From Candidatus Mycobacterium wuenschmannii (GTDB lineage: Bacteria; Actinomycetota; Actinomycetes; Mycobacteriales; Mycobacteriaceae): a stretch of DNA of 64,000 bases. The stretch covers positions 4,464,001-4,528,000 of the forward strand of contig NZ_CP126981.1 of assembly GCF_030252325.1 (NCBI RefSeq), written 5' to 3'. Below the pieces are notes generated by a model. That model was not told the DNA's origin and did not search any database. It was given only the letters and a program-made list of their open reading frames with translations. This document shows, in pieces, positions 1-7,931 of the stretch. The stretch's first letter is position 1. Each line of letters opens with the position of its first letter. Made by a program: the position numbers and the translations under genes.

Positions 1-726
1 CGGGTTGAACCGCCCGACAACGACATTGGACTCGAATCCGCCGTAGCGCGGGTCGTAGGTGTGTGGGTCGAGCCCCTCGGCCATCCGCCAGTCGTTGGCC
101 GACACCGGGTCTCGGCCGTACACCTGCTTGAACGCCTCGCGCTGGTTCTTCTGCTGTGCGGCGTCCTTGGCGATCTGGTCGGGCGTCAGCCCGTCGGGGC
201 CGACGCGGTCGATTGTCGGCGTCGCATGGGGGATTGGCACATCCCCGTCGGCCATGTCGATCGCCTGCGCCAGCTCCTCGTCCACGACGGTCGCCTGTCC
301 GACGATCGCGTCGAGCTCAGGCTGGTATTTGGCGAGCTTGTCCGCAAGCATGTGCGCGCTGCCCTTGAAGGCCGAGGTCGCCACGACTTTGTTGGACATG
401 GTGTCGATGGTCAGCCCAGGTCCCAGAGCATCGCGCAACGCCTGCAACCGCGCCTTGACCGATTCGATGCCGTCGGCGGCGCGGTCGGCGGCCATCGCCA
501 CCGCCAGCGCCTCGCGGCCGTCTTTGTCCAGGTCTTTGCGGGTCTGCTCGATCGAGTTCTTCGCCGCGGTCGCCGCGACGCCGCCCCAGGTCTGGAACGC
601 CGGCAGTGTGGCCAACCCGTCGCGCGCCAGCTGATTGGCCTCCGCGCGACTGCGCGCCGCGTGAAAGACCTCGCGGACGTCGCCGGGCTTCCAGCGGTCG
701 ATATCCGCAACAGACAGACCCGTCAC
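1..726 (-). CDS. Mycobacterial WXG-like N-terminal domain protein, 3' end outside window
   Basis: The frame is open from a GTG at 726 to the window edge (242 codons), so the C-terminus is missing. The product begins VTGLSVADIDRWKPGDVREV and continues as an Ala-rich helical region with the short motif TWGG near residue 47. This resembles the helical, WXG100-like N-terminal domains of large mycobacterial proteins that often carry a DUF1023-type hydrolase or a toxin-like C-terminus (I recall Rv0963c as similar, from memory). No catalytic domain is visible in the part present. The GTG was chosen because the conserved-looking N-terminus starts there. Function is not assigned; secretion by an ESX system is possible but not shown. 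Confidence 0.6.
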   Translation of the reverse strand, partial: MTGLSVADIDRWKPGDVREVFHAARSRAEANQLARDGLATLPAFQTWGGVAATAAKNSIEQTRKDLDKDGREALAVAMAADRAADGIESVKARLQALRDALGPGLTIDTMSNKVVATSAFKGSAHMLADKLAKYQPELDAIVGQATVVDEELAQAIDMADGDVPIPHATPTIDRVGPDGLTPDQIAKDAAQQKNQREAFKQVYGRDPVSANDWRMAEGLDPHTYDPRYGGFESNVVVGRFNP

Positions 727-778
727 GGGACGGAGCTTGTCACGAATGCAACGTTTGTGTCACTTCACCCCTGTGGAG

Positions 779-2251
779 TCATCCGGCCAGCGCGGCCTTC
801 TGCTCGGCGGTGCCGAACACCATCGCCTCGGTGATCCGGTCGAACCGGTAGTCGATGGCGTCGGCAAAGTAGTTCTGCCGAACGTTCCACGGCCGCTTGA
901 TGCCCGACTTCGGCAGCGCGTGCGGGGCGCGCAGCACGTAGCCGGCCTGGATGTCCCAGGCCGACTTCTCCGGCATCGGCTCGCCGCCCAGATGCGGGTA
1001 GGCGTGCGTGTAGCCGTGAGAGGCCATGTGGTTCAACAGCTTTGCCGTCGCGCGCGCGGTCATGTCGGCCCGCAACGTCCACGAGGCGTTGGTGTATCCC
1101 ACGCACCAGAACAGGTTCGGCACCTCCTCGAGCATGTGGGCCTTGTAGACGAAGCGTTCCTGCGGCTTGACTTCCGCGCCGTCCATCGACACCGCCACCC
1201 CGCCGAGGGCCTGCAGTTGCAATCCGGTCGCGGTGACGATGATGTCGGCGTCCAGATGCTGCCCCGACGTCAAAGCGATTCCGCTGGAATTGAAGTGGTC
1301 GATGTGATCTGTCACGACCTCTGCGCGGCCGTCGCCGATCGCGACGTAGAGGTCGGCGTCCGGGATCAGGCACAGCCGCTGGTCCCATGGGTTGTAGCGC
1401 GGCTTGAAGTGGGTGTCGACGTCGTAGCCCTTGGGTAGGTAGTGCAGGGCAACCTGGCGGATCAGCCACTTCACAAAGCTCGGCGTCGTGCGGGCCAGGA
1501 ACCAGATCACCCCCTCCATCAACGCGTTGCTCTGACGGGCATACGAGTGAGCGATCCTGCGGGGCAACAGCTTTCGCACCAAGTTCAAGCCACCGCTGCT
1601 GCGCGCCGCCGAGAACAGATACGTCGGCGAGCGTTGCAGCATCGTTACTTTCGACGCCGTCTCCGCCAGCGACGGGATCAGCGACATCGCGGTCGCGCCG
1701 CTGCCGATCACCACGATCTTCTTGCCCTGGTAGTCGAGATCCTCCGGCCAGTGCTGCGGGTGCACCACGGTGCCGTCGAACTCGTTGAGGCCGGGGAAGT
1801 CCGGCGTGTAGCCCTCGTCGTAGTTGTAGTAACCGGACCCGAAGAACACGAAGCGGCCGCGAAACACCTTCTCGCCGCCGCCCTGCGACGCGGTGACGGT
1901 CCAGGTGTCGGTCGAGGAGTCCCAGTCCGCCGAGCGGACGTGGGTGTTGAACTCGATGTGCGAGTCGATGCCGTACTTGTGCGCAGTCTCGGTCAGATAC
2001 TCGCGGATGTCCCAACCGTCGGCCACCCGTTCCTGCTTGGCCCACGGCTCCCACGGGAAGCACAGCGTGAAGATGCTGCTGTCCGAGCGCACCCCGGGAT
2101 ACCGGAACAGGTCCCAGGTGCCGCCGATCTGCTCGCGGCGCTCCAAGATGACGTAGCTGGTCCCCGGGTTGCGCTCGGTGATGCGGTAGGCGGCGCCCAG
2201 GCCCGAGATGCCCGCACCGATGATGACGACGTCGACGTCGGTTACGTCCAT
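779..2251 (-). CDS. FAD/NADPH Baeyer-Villiger-type monooxygenase (EthA family, Rv0565c-like)
   Basis: A 490-residue flavin-dependent monooxygenase expected to insert oxygen into ketones or oxidise S/N centres using FAD and NADPH. The FAD-binding GAGISG motif is at residues 12-17, the Baeyer-Villiger fingerprint FxGxxxHxxxW at 158-168 and the NADPH-binding GSGATA at about 183-188. Long stretches (for example GGTWDLFRYPG near 43-53) match EthA of M. tuberculosis. The neighbour on its 5' side, a YajQ gene ending 3 bp upstream of its ATG, makes it the likely orthologue of Rv0565c, which in M. tuberculosis sits beside Rv0566c. EthA-family enzymes activate thioamide prodrugs such as ethionamide; whether this one does is inference. 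The two genes are probably co-transcribed. Confidence 0.93.
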   Translation of the reverse strand: MDVTDVDVVIIGAGISGLGAAYRITERNPGTSYVILERREQIGGTWDLFRYPGVRSDSSIFTLCFPWEPWAKQERVADGWDIREYLTETAHKYGIDSHIEFNTHVRSADWDSSTDTWTVTASQGGGEKVFRGRFVFFGSGYYNYDEGYTPDFPGLNEFDGTVVHPQHWPEDLDYQGKKIVVIGSGATAMSLIPSLAETASKVTMLQRSPTYLFSAARSSGGLNLVRKLLPRRIAHSYARQSNALMEGVIWFLARTTPSFVKWLIRQVALHYLPKGYDVDTHFKPRYNPWDQRLCLIPDADLYVAIGDGRAEVVTDHIDHFNSSGIALTSGQHLDADIIVTATGLQLQALGGVAVSMDGAEVKPQERFVYKAHMLEEVPNLFWCVGYTNASWTLRADMTARATAKLLNHMASHGYTHAYPHLGGEPMPEKSAWDIQAGYVLRAPHALPKSGIKRPWNVRQNYFADAIDYRFDRITEAMVFGTAEQKAALAG

Positions 2252-2254
2252 CCG

Positions 2255-2746
2255 CTAACGGTAGTTGACGAACTGCAGCGCGACCTCGAGATCGGCGCCC
2301 TTCAACAGCGACTGGACGGCCTGCAGGTCGTCGCGGCTCTTGCTGGTCACCCGGACCTCCTCGCCCTGAATCTGCGTCTTGACGCTCTTGGGGCCCTCGT
2401 CGCGGATCAGCTTCGTGATCTTCTTGGCGTGCTCGCTGGTGATGCCCTCTTTCAGCGACCCGGTGACCTTGAAGGTCTTGCCGGACGCCTGCGGCTCGCC
2501 GGCGTCGAATGCCTTGAGGCTGATGTCGCGGCGGATCAACTTCTCCTTGAAGACTTCCACCGCGGCCTTGACCCGCTCCTCGGTCGAGCTGGTCAGCTCG
2601 ATCGCCTCGTCGCCCTTCCAGGCGATCTTGGTGTCGGTGCCGCGGAAGTCGTAGCGCTGGCTGAGTTCTTTGGCTGCCTGGTTGAGGGCGTTGTCGACCT
2701 CTTGGCGGTCGAGCTTGCTCACGACGTCGAACGATGAATCTGCCAT
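2255..2746 (-). CDS. YajQ/UPF0234 family nucleotide-binding protein (Rv0566c-like)
   Basis: A 163-residue protein, the full length usual for the YajQ family, starting [20 protein letters not shown] and ending with the family's typical VALQFVNYR. YajQ proteins have two ferredoxin-like domains and bind nucleotides; in some bacteria members bind cyclic di-GMP and act as transcriptional co-regulators. No catalytic residues are expected. The gene is the first of a two-gene unit with the downstream monooxygenase (3-bp gap). Its start is the ATG at 2746, preceded by a purine-rich AAGGAGAC Shine-Dalgarno sequence. tRNA-Tyr lies just upstream, on the opposite strand. Confidence 0.93.
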   Translation of the reverse strand: MADSSFDVVSKLDRQEVDNALNQAAKELSQRYDFRGTDTKIAWKGDEAIELTSSTEERVKAAVEVFKEKLIRRDISLKAFDAGEPQASGKTFKVTGSLKEGITSEHAKKITKLIRDEGPKSVKTQIQGEEVRVTSKSRDDLQAVQSLLKGADLEVALQFVNYR

Positions 2747-2828
2747 CGGGATACGTCTCCTTTCATCGATGTTGGCCGTTTTCTGTCTGAGTACATCTTC
2801 GTTGTAGGCTAGCTACCCGTAATACACC

Positions 2829-2911
2829 GGCAGATTGCCCGAGCGGCCAATGGGAGCGGACTGTAAATCCGTCGGCTAACGCCTACCCAGGTTCGAATCC
2901 TGGATCTGCCA
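2829..2911 (+). tRNA. tRNA-Tyr (GTA anticodon)
   Basis: A class II tRNA of 83 nt. The acceptor stem GGCAGAT pairs with ATCTGCC, the anticodon loop is CTGTAAA with anticodon GTA, there is a long variable arm, and the T arm is CCAGG-TTCGAAT-CCTGG. The 3' CCA is not encoded; the sequence after the discriminator A is CCC. It is a single gene, divergent from yajQ. Confidence 0.95.
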
Positions 2912-2925
2912 CCCGGAAGAGATGG

Positions 2926-2959
2926 ACGTGGTCCCGCAGCGATTGTTGCGGGACCACGT
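2926..2959. terminator. Strong hairpin between tRNA-Tyr and a TetR gene
   Basis: A perfect 13-bp stem (ACGTGGTCCCGCA and its complement, 2926-2938 and 2947-2959) with an 8-nt loop. It lies 14 nt after the tRNA and 5 nt beyond the stop codon of the convergent TetR gene. There is no T tract, which is common for mycobacterial hairpin terminators. It could serve both transcripts. Confidence 0.75.
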
Positions 2960-2964
2960 TCGTC

Positions 2965-3666
2965 TCACACGACAAGCGGCGCGATCGGCTCGTGCGGGTC
3001 GACGGTGATCCCGGCTTTGAGGAACGCGCTGTTGTGCAGCGCCCACATCCAGTCGGTGAGCTGGGTGACGAATTCCTTGCGGGGTAGACCGGCCGGGTCC
3101 TTCAGCCAGTGGGTCGTCGAGGATTCGATGAAACCGACCGCCCCGAAGGCTAGCGACGTGGTCGGTCGCTCGTCGACCCCGAGCGTGCGGTAGTACGCGG
3201 CAATCACCTTGGCGAGATTCGTCGCAACCACATTGTTGACTTCGTCGATGGCGGAGACGCCGCCCGCCTCGTCGCTCAGCGGGTGGCGGGCCAGGTACTC
3301 GTAGAGATTCGGGTGTTCGAGGCGCCACCTTACGTGCATCGACACGCTTGCCCGGATCAGCTGCATCAGGCTGACCGGCACGTCCCACACGAGAGTCTGC
3401 TTGGCGGTGAGCATCTCGCCGGCCCGCCGGGCGATGCTGTGGTGCAGATCGGCCGCGCCGTCGAAATAGCGGTACAGCTTGGTCCGGGTCACCCCGACGT
3501 GGTCGGCCACCTGTTCGGTCGACGCCTGCGGGCCGTAGAGCTCGATCGCCTCCAGCGCCGCTTCGACGAACTCGGCGCGTCGTTTCGCCCGCTGCCCCGA
3601 CCAGCGGGCGGCACGGCCGTCGACGGGTTGAGCCACGGCCACATCATGCGGCGCGCGAGCAATCAC
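2965..3666 (-). CDS. TetR-family transcriptional regulator
   Basis: A 233-residue regulator. The TetR helix-turn-helix occupies roughly residues 30-75, with the recognition-helix region STEQVADHVGVTRTKLYRYF. The C-terminal ligand-binding domain is helical and rich in Trp/His (SSTTHWLKDP). The length and the long N-terminal extension (PHDVAVAQPVDGRAARW) before the HTH are usual for mycobacterial members. It is divergent from the response-regulator gene at 3750 and probably acts on the 83-bp interval between them. The ligand is unknown. Confidence 0.85.
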   Translation of the reverse strand: MIARAPHDVAVAQPVDGRAARWSGQRAKRRAEFVEAALEAIELYGPQASTEQVADHVGVTRTKLYRYFDGAADLHHSIARRAGEMLTAKQTLVWDVPVSLMQLIRASVSMHVRWRLEHPNLYEYLARHPLSDEAGGVSAIDEVNNVVATNLAKVIAAYYRTLGVDERPTTSLAFGAVGFIESSTTHWLKDPAGLPRKEFVTQLTDWMWALHNSAFLKAGITVDPHEPIAPLVV

Positions 3667-3749
3667 GCTTTACATGGTACGGATCGTCCCGCTAATCTCT
3701 TTTCCGATACACATGTACCGGAAACGGAACTAAACGTCCGAGAGGTGGG
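3667..3749. promoter_or_regulatory. Divergent promoter region between TetR and response regulator
   Basis: An 83-bp region holding both start regions. It contains TACATGGTAC (3671-3680) and ACACATGTACC (3709-3719), related half-sites that could form the operator of the adjacent TetR protein. A GAGAGGTGGG Shine-Dalgarno precedes the ATG at 3750. The operator assignment is inference. Confidence 0.4.
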
Positions 3750-4409
3750 ATGTCACGCATCGTCCCGCTGGTAGTGATCGATGACCAGCCGATCGTTCAC
3801 ACCGGCGTTCGCAGTTGGGTCGCCGAGGCGTCGATCCTGACCGGTGCCGTGCACGCGTACCGGTCGCTTCCGCAGTTCCTGAAAGAGCACCAGCGCCACT
3901 CCGCCGGCAGCGAAGTGATCATCTTCGATCCCGAGCACGGCGAGCAGCGCCCGGACTACGCCGGCCTGGAGCAGTTGTGCAAGCTCCAGCACCGGGTGGT
4001 CGCCTACTCTCGCATCGCGTCGACCGAGATCATCCTGAACTGCCTCGATGTCGGCGCCGCGAACTACATCGTGAAAACCGAGTCGCCAGAACATCTCCTC
4101 GACGCGATCACCGCCGCGCAGCTCGGCACCGAATCGCACGGGCCGCTCGCCACGGCCGCGATGGAGGCGGCGCGGCAGTTCGGCCGCCCGGAACTCACCG
4201 CGCAGGAGCGGCGCGTGCTGGTCGAGTGGCTGCTCACCGACAACAAGGAGTCGGTCAGCAGGAAGCTGCACATCGCGCCGAGCACCGTCCGAACCCACCT
4301 GCAGCGAATTCGACGGCGCTACAGCGAGATCGACCGGTCAGCGCCCTCGAAGGCGGCCTTGTTCGCCCGTGCCGTTCAGGATGGCCTGATCGGCATTCAC
4401 GACGTCTGA
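3750..4409 (+). CDS. Orphan NarL/LuxR-type response regulator
   Basis: A 219-residue two-domain protein. The receiver domain (about 1-120) has the acidic pair in VIDDQPIV (residues 9-16), a probable phospho-acceptor Asp in EVIIFDPE near residue 54, and the conserved Lys in YIVKTES. A LuxR-type HTH (about 150-215) includes LTAQERRVLVEWLL and SVSRKLHIAPSTVRTHLQRI. No histidine kinase is adjacent, so the partner is unknown. The last 27 bp, including the TGA stop, lie inside a 36-bp direct repeat whose second copy is at 6664-6699. The insertion between the repeats therefore left this gene intact. Confidence 0.88.
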   Translation: MSRIVPLVVIDDQPIVHTGVRSWVAEASILTGAVHAYRSLPQFLKEHQRHSAGSEVIIFDPEHGEQRPDYAGLEQLCKLQHRVVAYSRIASTEIILNCLDVGAANYIVKTESPEHLLDAITAAQLGTESHGPLATAAMEAARQFGRPELTAQERRVLVEWLLTDNKESVSRKLHIAPSTVRTHLQRIRRRYSEIDRSAPSKAALFARAVQDGLIGIHDV

Positions 4410-4418
4410 CGCAGGCGC
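4383..4418. repeat. Left 36-bp direct repeat bounding the RT-HEPN insertion
   Basis: A perfect 36-bp copy of the sequence at 6664-6699. It begins GGCCTGATCGGCATTCAC and ends GACGCAGGCGC. It covers the last codons and stop of the response regulator and continues 9 bp past it. The bases on either side of the two copies differ (t/c before, a/g after), so the repeat ends are sharp. Confidence 0.95.
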
Positions 4419-4445
4419 ACGCGCAATGATCTTTAGGGCACACTA

Positions 4446-6047
4446 TTGGCCGTGCTTACCTCCGATCTGCTTGGTCGACTCGACCTTCTCGGTGCAGTCA
4501 AAGATGAGTTACTTGCATCTAATCGACTGCTTCCGAAGCGGCCCGATCATCTGCTTCTGGCAACAGACGCGACGCGGGTCGAGCGATGGTTGCGGCCGCG
4601 GATACGAAAAGGTGTGATCGCGCAAGCCGCTGATGTTGTCTTTGCGGACAAGGGTTGGCGTGGAACGCGCCCGTTGAACGTGATGAGTCTCGAACATCGG
4701 GTTCTTTATCAGGCACTTGTTAAAGAACTCGCGGCGGTACTACCGGCGCACTTGACGAGGCGTACAGACTACGAAGCCTTTCAACGAGCTCCGTTGATGG
4801 TGGACGGTGCGGCTTACATCAGCAAGACAGACGTCGCGTCCTGCTACGTCTACATTGACCACGATGTCCTGGCGGATGAACTGATCTCACAAACCGGTGA
4901 TGAGCTCGCAGTCGATGCCTTGCGGGAGTTGCTCGCTCTAATCATGGGCCGCAGGGTGGGCTTACCTCAGATACATCAGGCAAGCAGGGTTTTGGGCGAC
5001 TCGTACGTCGACCCTGTTCGCCGGACGTTGCGCCGTAACGGAATTGCAGCTTTCACTTACTCGGACGACTTTCGGTTCGCCTCGCCATCGCTGGGCCGTG
5101 CTCGATCCGCCTTGACTGCGTGTGAAGCCGAGTTGAGGGTTCGTGGATTAGTGCTGAACGAACGAAAAACGTACACATACGCCCGGGATAATTACGAGGA
5201 TTCGTTAAGCGCTTACGAGCGCGCCGAACAGAACCTTTTTTCTGAGGGGAGCCTAACCGCCGCTGAGGCGGGCTTGCTGGAAGATGACTACGAAGACGAA
5301 GAGGCGATCGCCGGCGACGCAACGGTCGCGCCGATGAGTCTCGGCGTTGCACCGATTGGAGGTGCCATCGACGATGACGAGCTCATAGAGGGCCCTTCGA
5401 CTGCGACGGCTACCGCGGATGACGATATCGATCAAATCTCGGCGGCTGCTCAAAAGGCCTGGCGAATGTGGACTTTGGAGGAGGAGTCTGAAGAAGTTCA
5501 GTCGAGTCTCGAAGCTACCATCACGCAATCGTTAATCAGCCGCGCCCTTCCAGTCCTCGGTCAGGTTCAGGATTCCGGGCCTCTCGAGGTGCTGTCAGCG
5601 CTTTTTCGTTATGAAGCAGGTTTGGCGCCGCAAATCGCGTCGTACTTAATCAACTTCTGCTCCCACGGACCATCAGCCCGTGCGGAAGTGAGAGATGCTA
5701 TCGACGCTGTGCTCTCAGAAGACTTGACGAACGTCTGGCAAGAAATTTGGATTGCGTTCGCGATCGGCTCGGTGCGCCGTACCAGAACGCCCGGGACACG
5801 AACACATCTGGATTGGCTTCAACAGTGCGTTGCTGATGGGCCGGATGGCTTGGCGGCGACCGCGGCAGCAACGCTGGGGCGACTGCAGTACGGCGAACCT
5901 GATCTACTTGCGGCGGCGGTGGATCGAATCGCGCCGGAGTGGCGTCAATTGGCGCTGCTTGGGCTTTATCAGCTCGACTCAAAACGGGCGAACGAATCGG
6001 CTGATCATGAGCTTGATCGCATCTTGCTCCAGGTTGCATCGCACTGA
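4446..6047 (+). CDS. Defence-type (Abi/UG-like) reverse transcriptase with helical C-terminus
   Basis: A 533-residue protein with reverse-transcriptase palm motifs. Motif A is KTDVASCYVYID (catalytic D129), motif B-like is GLPQIHQASRVLGDSYV (172-188), motif C is YSDD (205-208) and motif D-like is GLVLNERKTY (234-243). After this comes a very acidic linker (about 270-345) and then about 180 residues of helices with no recognisable thumb. This is reminiscent of Abi-type and other unknown-group (UG) RTs, where HEAT-like repeats replace the thumb. No maturase or endonuclease domain is seen, which argues against a group II intron protein. The start is TTG at 4446, or possibly the in-frame GTG at 4452. 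The stop overlaps the next start by one base (TGATG), so the pair is translationally coupled. Expected role: anti-phage defence (inference). Confidence 0.8.
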   Translation: MAVLTSDLLGRLDLLGAVKDELLASNRLLPKRPDHLLLATDATRVERWLRPRIRKGVIAQAADVVFADKGWRGTRPLNVMSLEHRVLYQALVKELAAVLPAHLTRRTDYEAFQRAPLMVDGAAYISKTDVASCYVYIDHDVLADELISQTGDELAVDALRELLALIMGRRVGLPQIHQASRVLGDSYVDPVRRTLRRNGIAAFTYSDDFRFASPSLGRARSALTACEAELRVRGLVLNERKTYTYARDNYEDSLSAYERAEQNLFSEGSLTAAEAGLLEDDYEDEEAIAGDATVAPMSLGVAPIGGAIDDDELIEGPSTATATADDDIDQISAAAQKAWRMWTLEEESEEVQSSLEATITQSLISRALPVLGQVQDSGPLEVLSALFRYEAGLAPQIASYLINFCSHGPSARAEVRDAIDAVLSEDLTNVWQEIWIAFAIGSVRRTRTPGTRTHLDWLQQCVADGPDGLAATAAATLGRLQYGEPDLLAAAVDRIAPEWRQLALLGLYQLDSKRANESADHELDRILLQVASH

Positions 6048-6649
6048 TGTCTGAGGGCACCTGGCGCGCTGATGAAGCATCTGGCTTGCTGTTTCGCACC
6101 ATCGCGGCGCATCGCGCGACTGTCGTCAGCCTAGGGACCTACTCGCGACAGCGGCGTCTATCGGGCCCACTAGAGGATAGAGAGCAGATTCAGTGCCAAG
6201 CTACCCTCGTTCGCCTGCTTTCCATCGCAGAGTCATTTTCGGGCGAGCGTTTGCTTGAAGAGCTCCAAAGAATTGTGGATCGATCGAGTCACAAAGCGAT
6301 TAACGAGATATGGGAACGCACAGCTGTCAGTGCAACTAATACCTGGGACGAACAGAAAAAGGCTTACAAAGAACTGTTGGGCGTGACGCTGAGTAATGCG
6401 GATTGGACGTCTGTCGGAAAGCTTGCGGAGGCGCGAAATGCTGTCGCGCACGGCCTTGGCGCGCTGACCCGCCGCCAGCTCCGCAACCGCCAAGGCACTG
6501 TGGACAAGTTGCGATCTTGTGGCATTACGTTAGTGAACGGTCGCATCGTTCTGAGCGATCAAGTTCTTTTCGACGCTGCTCGGACATGCCGAGAGTTCAT
6601 CCGCAAGCTTGACTTCGCTATCGAAAATCGCGGCCCCGATTACCGTTGA
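6047..6649 (+). CDS. HEPN-domain protein paired with the reverse transcriptase
   Basis: A 200-residue, mainly helical protein. It contains KLAEARNAVAHGLG, in which R130-N131-x3-H135 forms the RxxxxH motif of HEPN ribonucleases, placed as expected at the start of a late helix. HEPN proteins are RNases or their regulators and often act as effectors in abortive infection; AbiA-type systems join an RT to a HEPN domain. Translation starts at ATG 6047, overlapping the RT stop, so the two products are expected in defined ratio. No antitoxin-like third gene is present. Whether it is an active RNase restrained by the RT or its DNA product is inference. Confidence 0.7.
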   Translation: MSEGTWRADEASGLLFRTIAAHRATVVSLGTYSRQRRLSGPLEDREQIQCQATLVRLLSIAESFSGERLLEELQRIVDRSSHKAINEIWERTAVSATNTWDEQKKAYKELLGVTLSNADWTSVGKLAEARNAVAHGLGALTRRQLRNRQGTVDKLRSCGITLVNGRIVLSDQVLFDAARTCREFIRKLDFAIENRGPDYR

Positions 6650-6663
6650 TATCTAGCGGGGAC

Positions 6664-6699
6664 GGCCTGATCGGCATTCACGACGTCTGACGCAGGCGC
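6664..6699. repeat. Right 36-bp direct repeat bounding the RT-HEPN insertion
   Basis: Identical to 4383-4418 over 36 bp. It contains the stop codon (6678-6680, minus strand) and last codons of the M20 amidohydrolase. The sequence beyond it (ACAAGGCCGC) continues that gene, so this end carries the amidohydrolase side of the original junction. Confidence 0.95.
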
Positions 6700-7931
6700 G
6701 ACAAGGCCGCGACGGTCAGTGCCTCGACCCCGGTCGTCAGGGTCGGCTCGATCACCGGCGCGAACTCCGGAGAGTGGTTGGTGGGCAACGCCTTTCCCTG
6801 CTCGGCGGCCTGGGCGATGCTTTGCTCGTCGAATCCGCCCCAGAACCAGAATGCGGTCGGCACGCCGAGTTCGCTGCCGTAGAAGCCGACGTCCTCGCTG
6901 GCCGAGACGGGCTGATCGGACTCGAACACCCGGTGCTCGCCGAAGTGATCGCGGAAGTCGACCGCGATCTCCTGCATGACCGTCTCGTCGACGGTGGTGG
7001 CCGGAAAGCTGTAAATGGTGTCGATTTTCGGGTCCCGCTCGGCCCCCGACGCCTGCGATTCGGCCTTGACGATCCGCGCGATCGACGCCAGGACGGACTC
7101 GCGGATGTCGTCGCGGAACGTCCGGACGTTGACGCCGAGTTCGGCGTCGTCGGGAATGATGTTGTCCTTCGACCCCGCGTGCACGTAGCCGACCGTCACC
7201 ACGGCGGGGTCGAACGGTGAAACCTCGCGCGCCACAATGGTTTGCAGGCGCTGGACGACGTTCGACGCCATCACCACCGGGTCGATCGTGGCCGAGGGTT
7301 GTGAGCCGTGGCCACCGCGGCCGAACAACTGCACCTTCAGCGAATCCGCTGCGGCCATTGCCGTTCCGGTCTTGTAGGCGATCAGCCCGGCGGGCAACGG
7401 GCCCACATGCTGGCCGAGCACGACCTCCGGTTTCGGGAAGCGATCGAACAACCCGTCGGCGATCATCGCCTGGGCGCCGCCGCCGATCTCTTCGGCCGGC
7501 TGGAAGACGGCGACGATCGTGCCCGACCACGAGTCCCTGAGTCGGTGCAGCAACCGCAGCGCGCCGATCAACGCCGTCGTGTGCATGTCGTGTCCACACG
7601 CGTGCATCACCGGCACGTCGGCCCCGCTGCCGTCGACTCCGCGCGCGGTGCTCGCATATGGCAGCCCGGTCTTCTCGGCGACCGGCAGGGCGTCGAAGTC
7701 CGCGCGCAGCAACACGGTTGGCCCCGCGCCGTTGCGCAGCACCGCCACCACCCCGGTGCCGCCGACACCGCCGGTCACCTCGAGACCGAGCGGGGCGACG
7801 GCGTCGCGCACCTTCTGCGCGGTCCGATGCTCGGCGAACGACAGCTCGGGATTGGCGTGCAGGTCCTTGTAGATGTCGGCCAGACCGGATCCCGTCGTGC
7901 GTTCCCAGTGTTCGGGTAGGGCGATCGTCAT
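6678..7931 (-). CDS. M20-family amidohydrolase (N-acyl amino acid/hippurate hydrolase type)
   Basis: A 417-residue metallo-amidohydrolase of the AmiA/AbgA-like M20D group. Metal and catalytic motifs seen include MHACGHDMHTTALIG (about residue 107 on), QPAEEIGGGAQAM with the general-base Glu pair, and GRGGHGSQPS in the dimerisation domain. It probably hydrolyses N-acyl amino acids or similar amides in the cytoplasm. The ATG at 7931 overlaps the stop of the upstream SnoaL-like gene (ATGA), so that start was preferred over an upstream in-frame ATG at 7979 lying inside the neighbour. The last codons fall in the right repeat of the RT-HEPN insertion, but the reading frame is complete. Confidence 0.88.
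   Translation of the reverse strand: MTIALPEHWERTTGSGLADIYKDLHANPELSFAEHRTAQKVRDAVAPLGLEVTGGVGGTGVVAVLRNGAGPTVLLRADFDALPVAEKTGLPYASTARGVDGSGADVPVMHACGHDMHTTALIGALRLLHRLRDSWSGTIVAVFQPAEEIGGGAQAMIADGLFDRFPKPEVVLGQHVGPLPAGLIAYKTGTAMAAADSLKVQLFGRGGHGSQPSATIDPVVMASNVVQRLQTIVAREVSPFDPAVVTVGYVHAGSKDNIIPDDAELGVNVRTFRDDIRESVLASIARIVKAESQASGAERDPKIDTIYSFPATTVDETVMQEIAVDFRDHFGEHRVFESDQPVSASEDVGFYGSELGVPTAFWFWGGFDEQSIAQAAEQGKALPTNHSPEFAPVIEPTLTTGVEALTVAALSRLRQTS

Larger units (their letters stand above)
4383..6699. mobile_element. Inserted RT-HEPN defence-type cassette flanked by 36-bp direct repeats
   Basis: The segment holds two genes only, a reverse transcriptase and a HEPN protein, between perfect 36-bp direct repeats. 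Removing one repeat plus the interior (2281 bp) would join the response regulator and the M20 amidohydrolase as convergent genes overlapping by 13 bp. The left repeat carries the end of the regulator, and the right repeat carries the end of the amidohydrolase. The interior is visibly less GC-rich than both flanks. No integrase, transposase or terminal inverted repeat is visible, so the mobilising activity must be elsewhere or be unconventional. Confidence 0.85.

Noticed and set aside
2829..2911. tRNA-Tyr as the attachment site of an island
   Set aside because: No repeated tRNA 3' end is found elsewhere in the window, and the nearby insertion uses a different 36-bp repeat.
4446..6047. Group II intron or retron interpretation of the reverse transcriptase
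   Set aside because: No maturase or endonuclease domain, no intron RNA structure, and only 27 bp between the repeat and the start codon, leaving no room for a retron ncRNA upstream.
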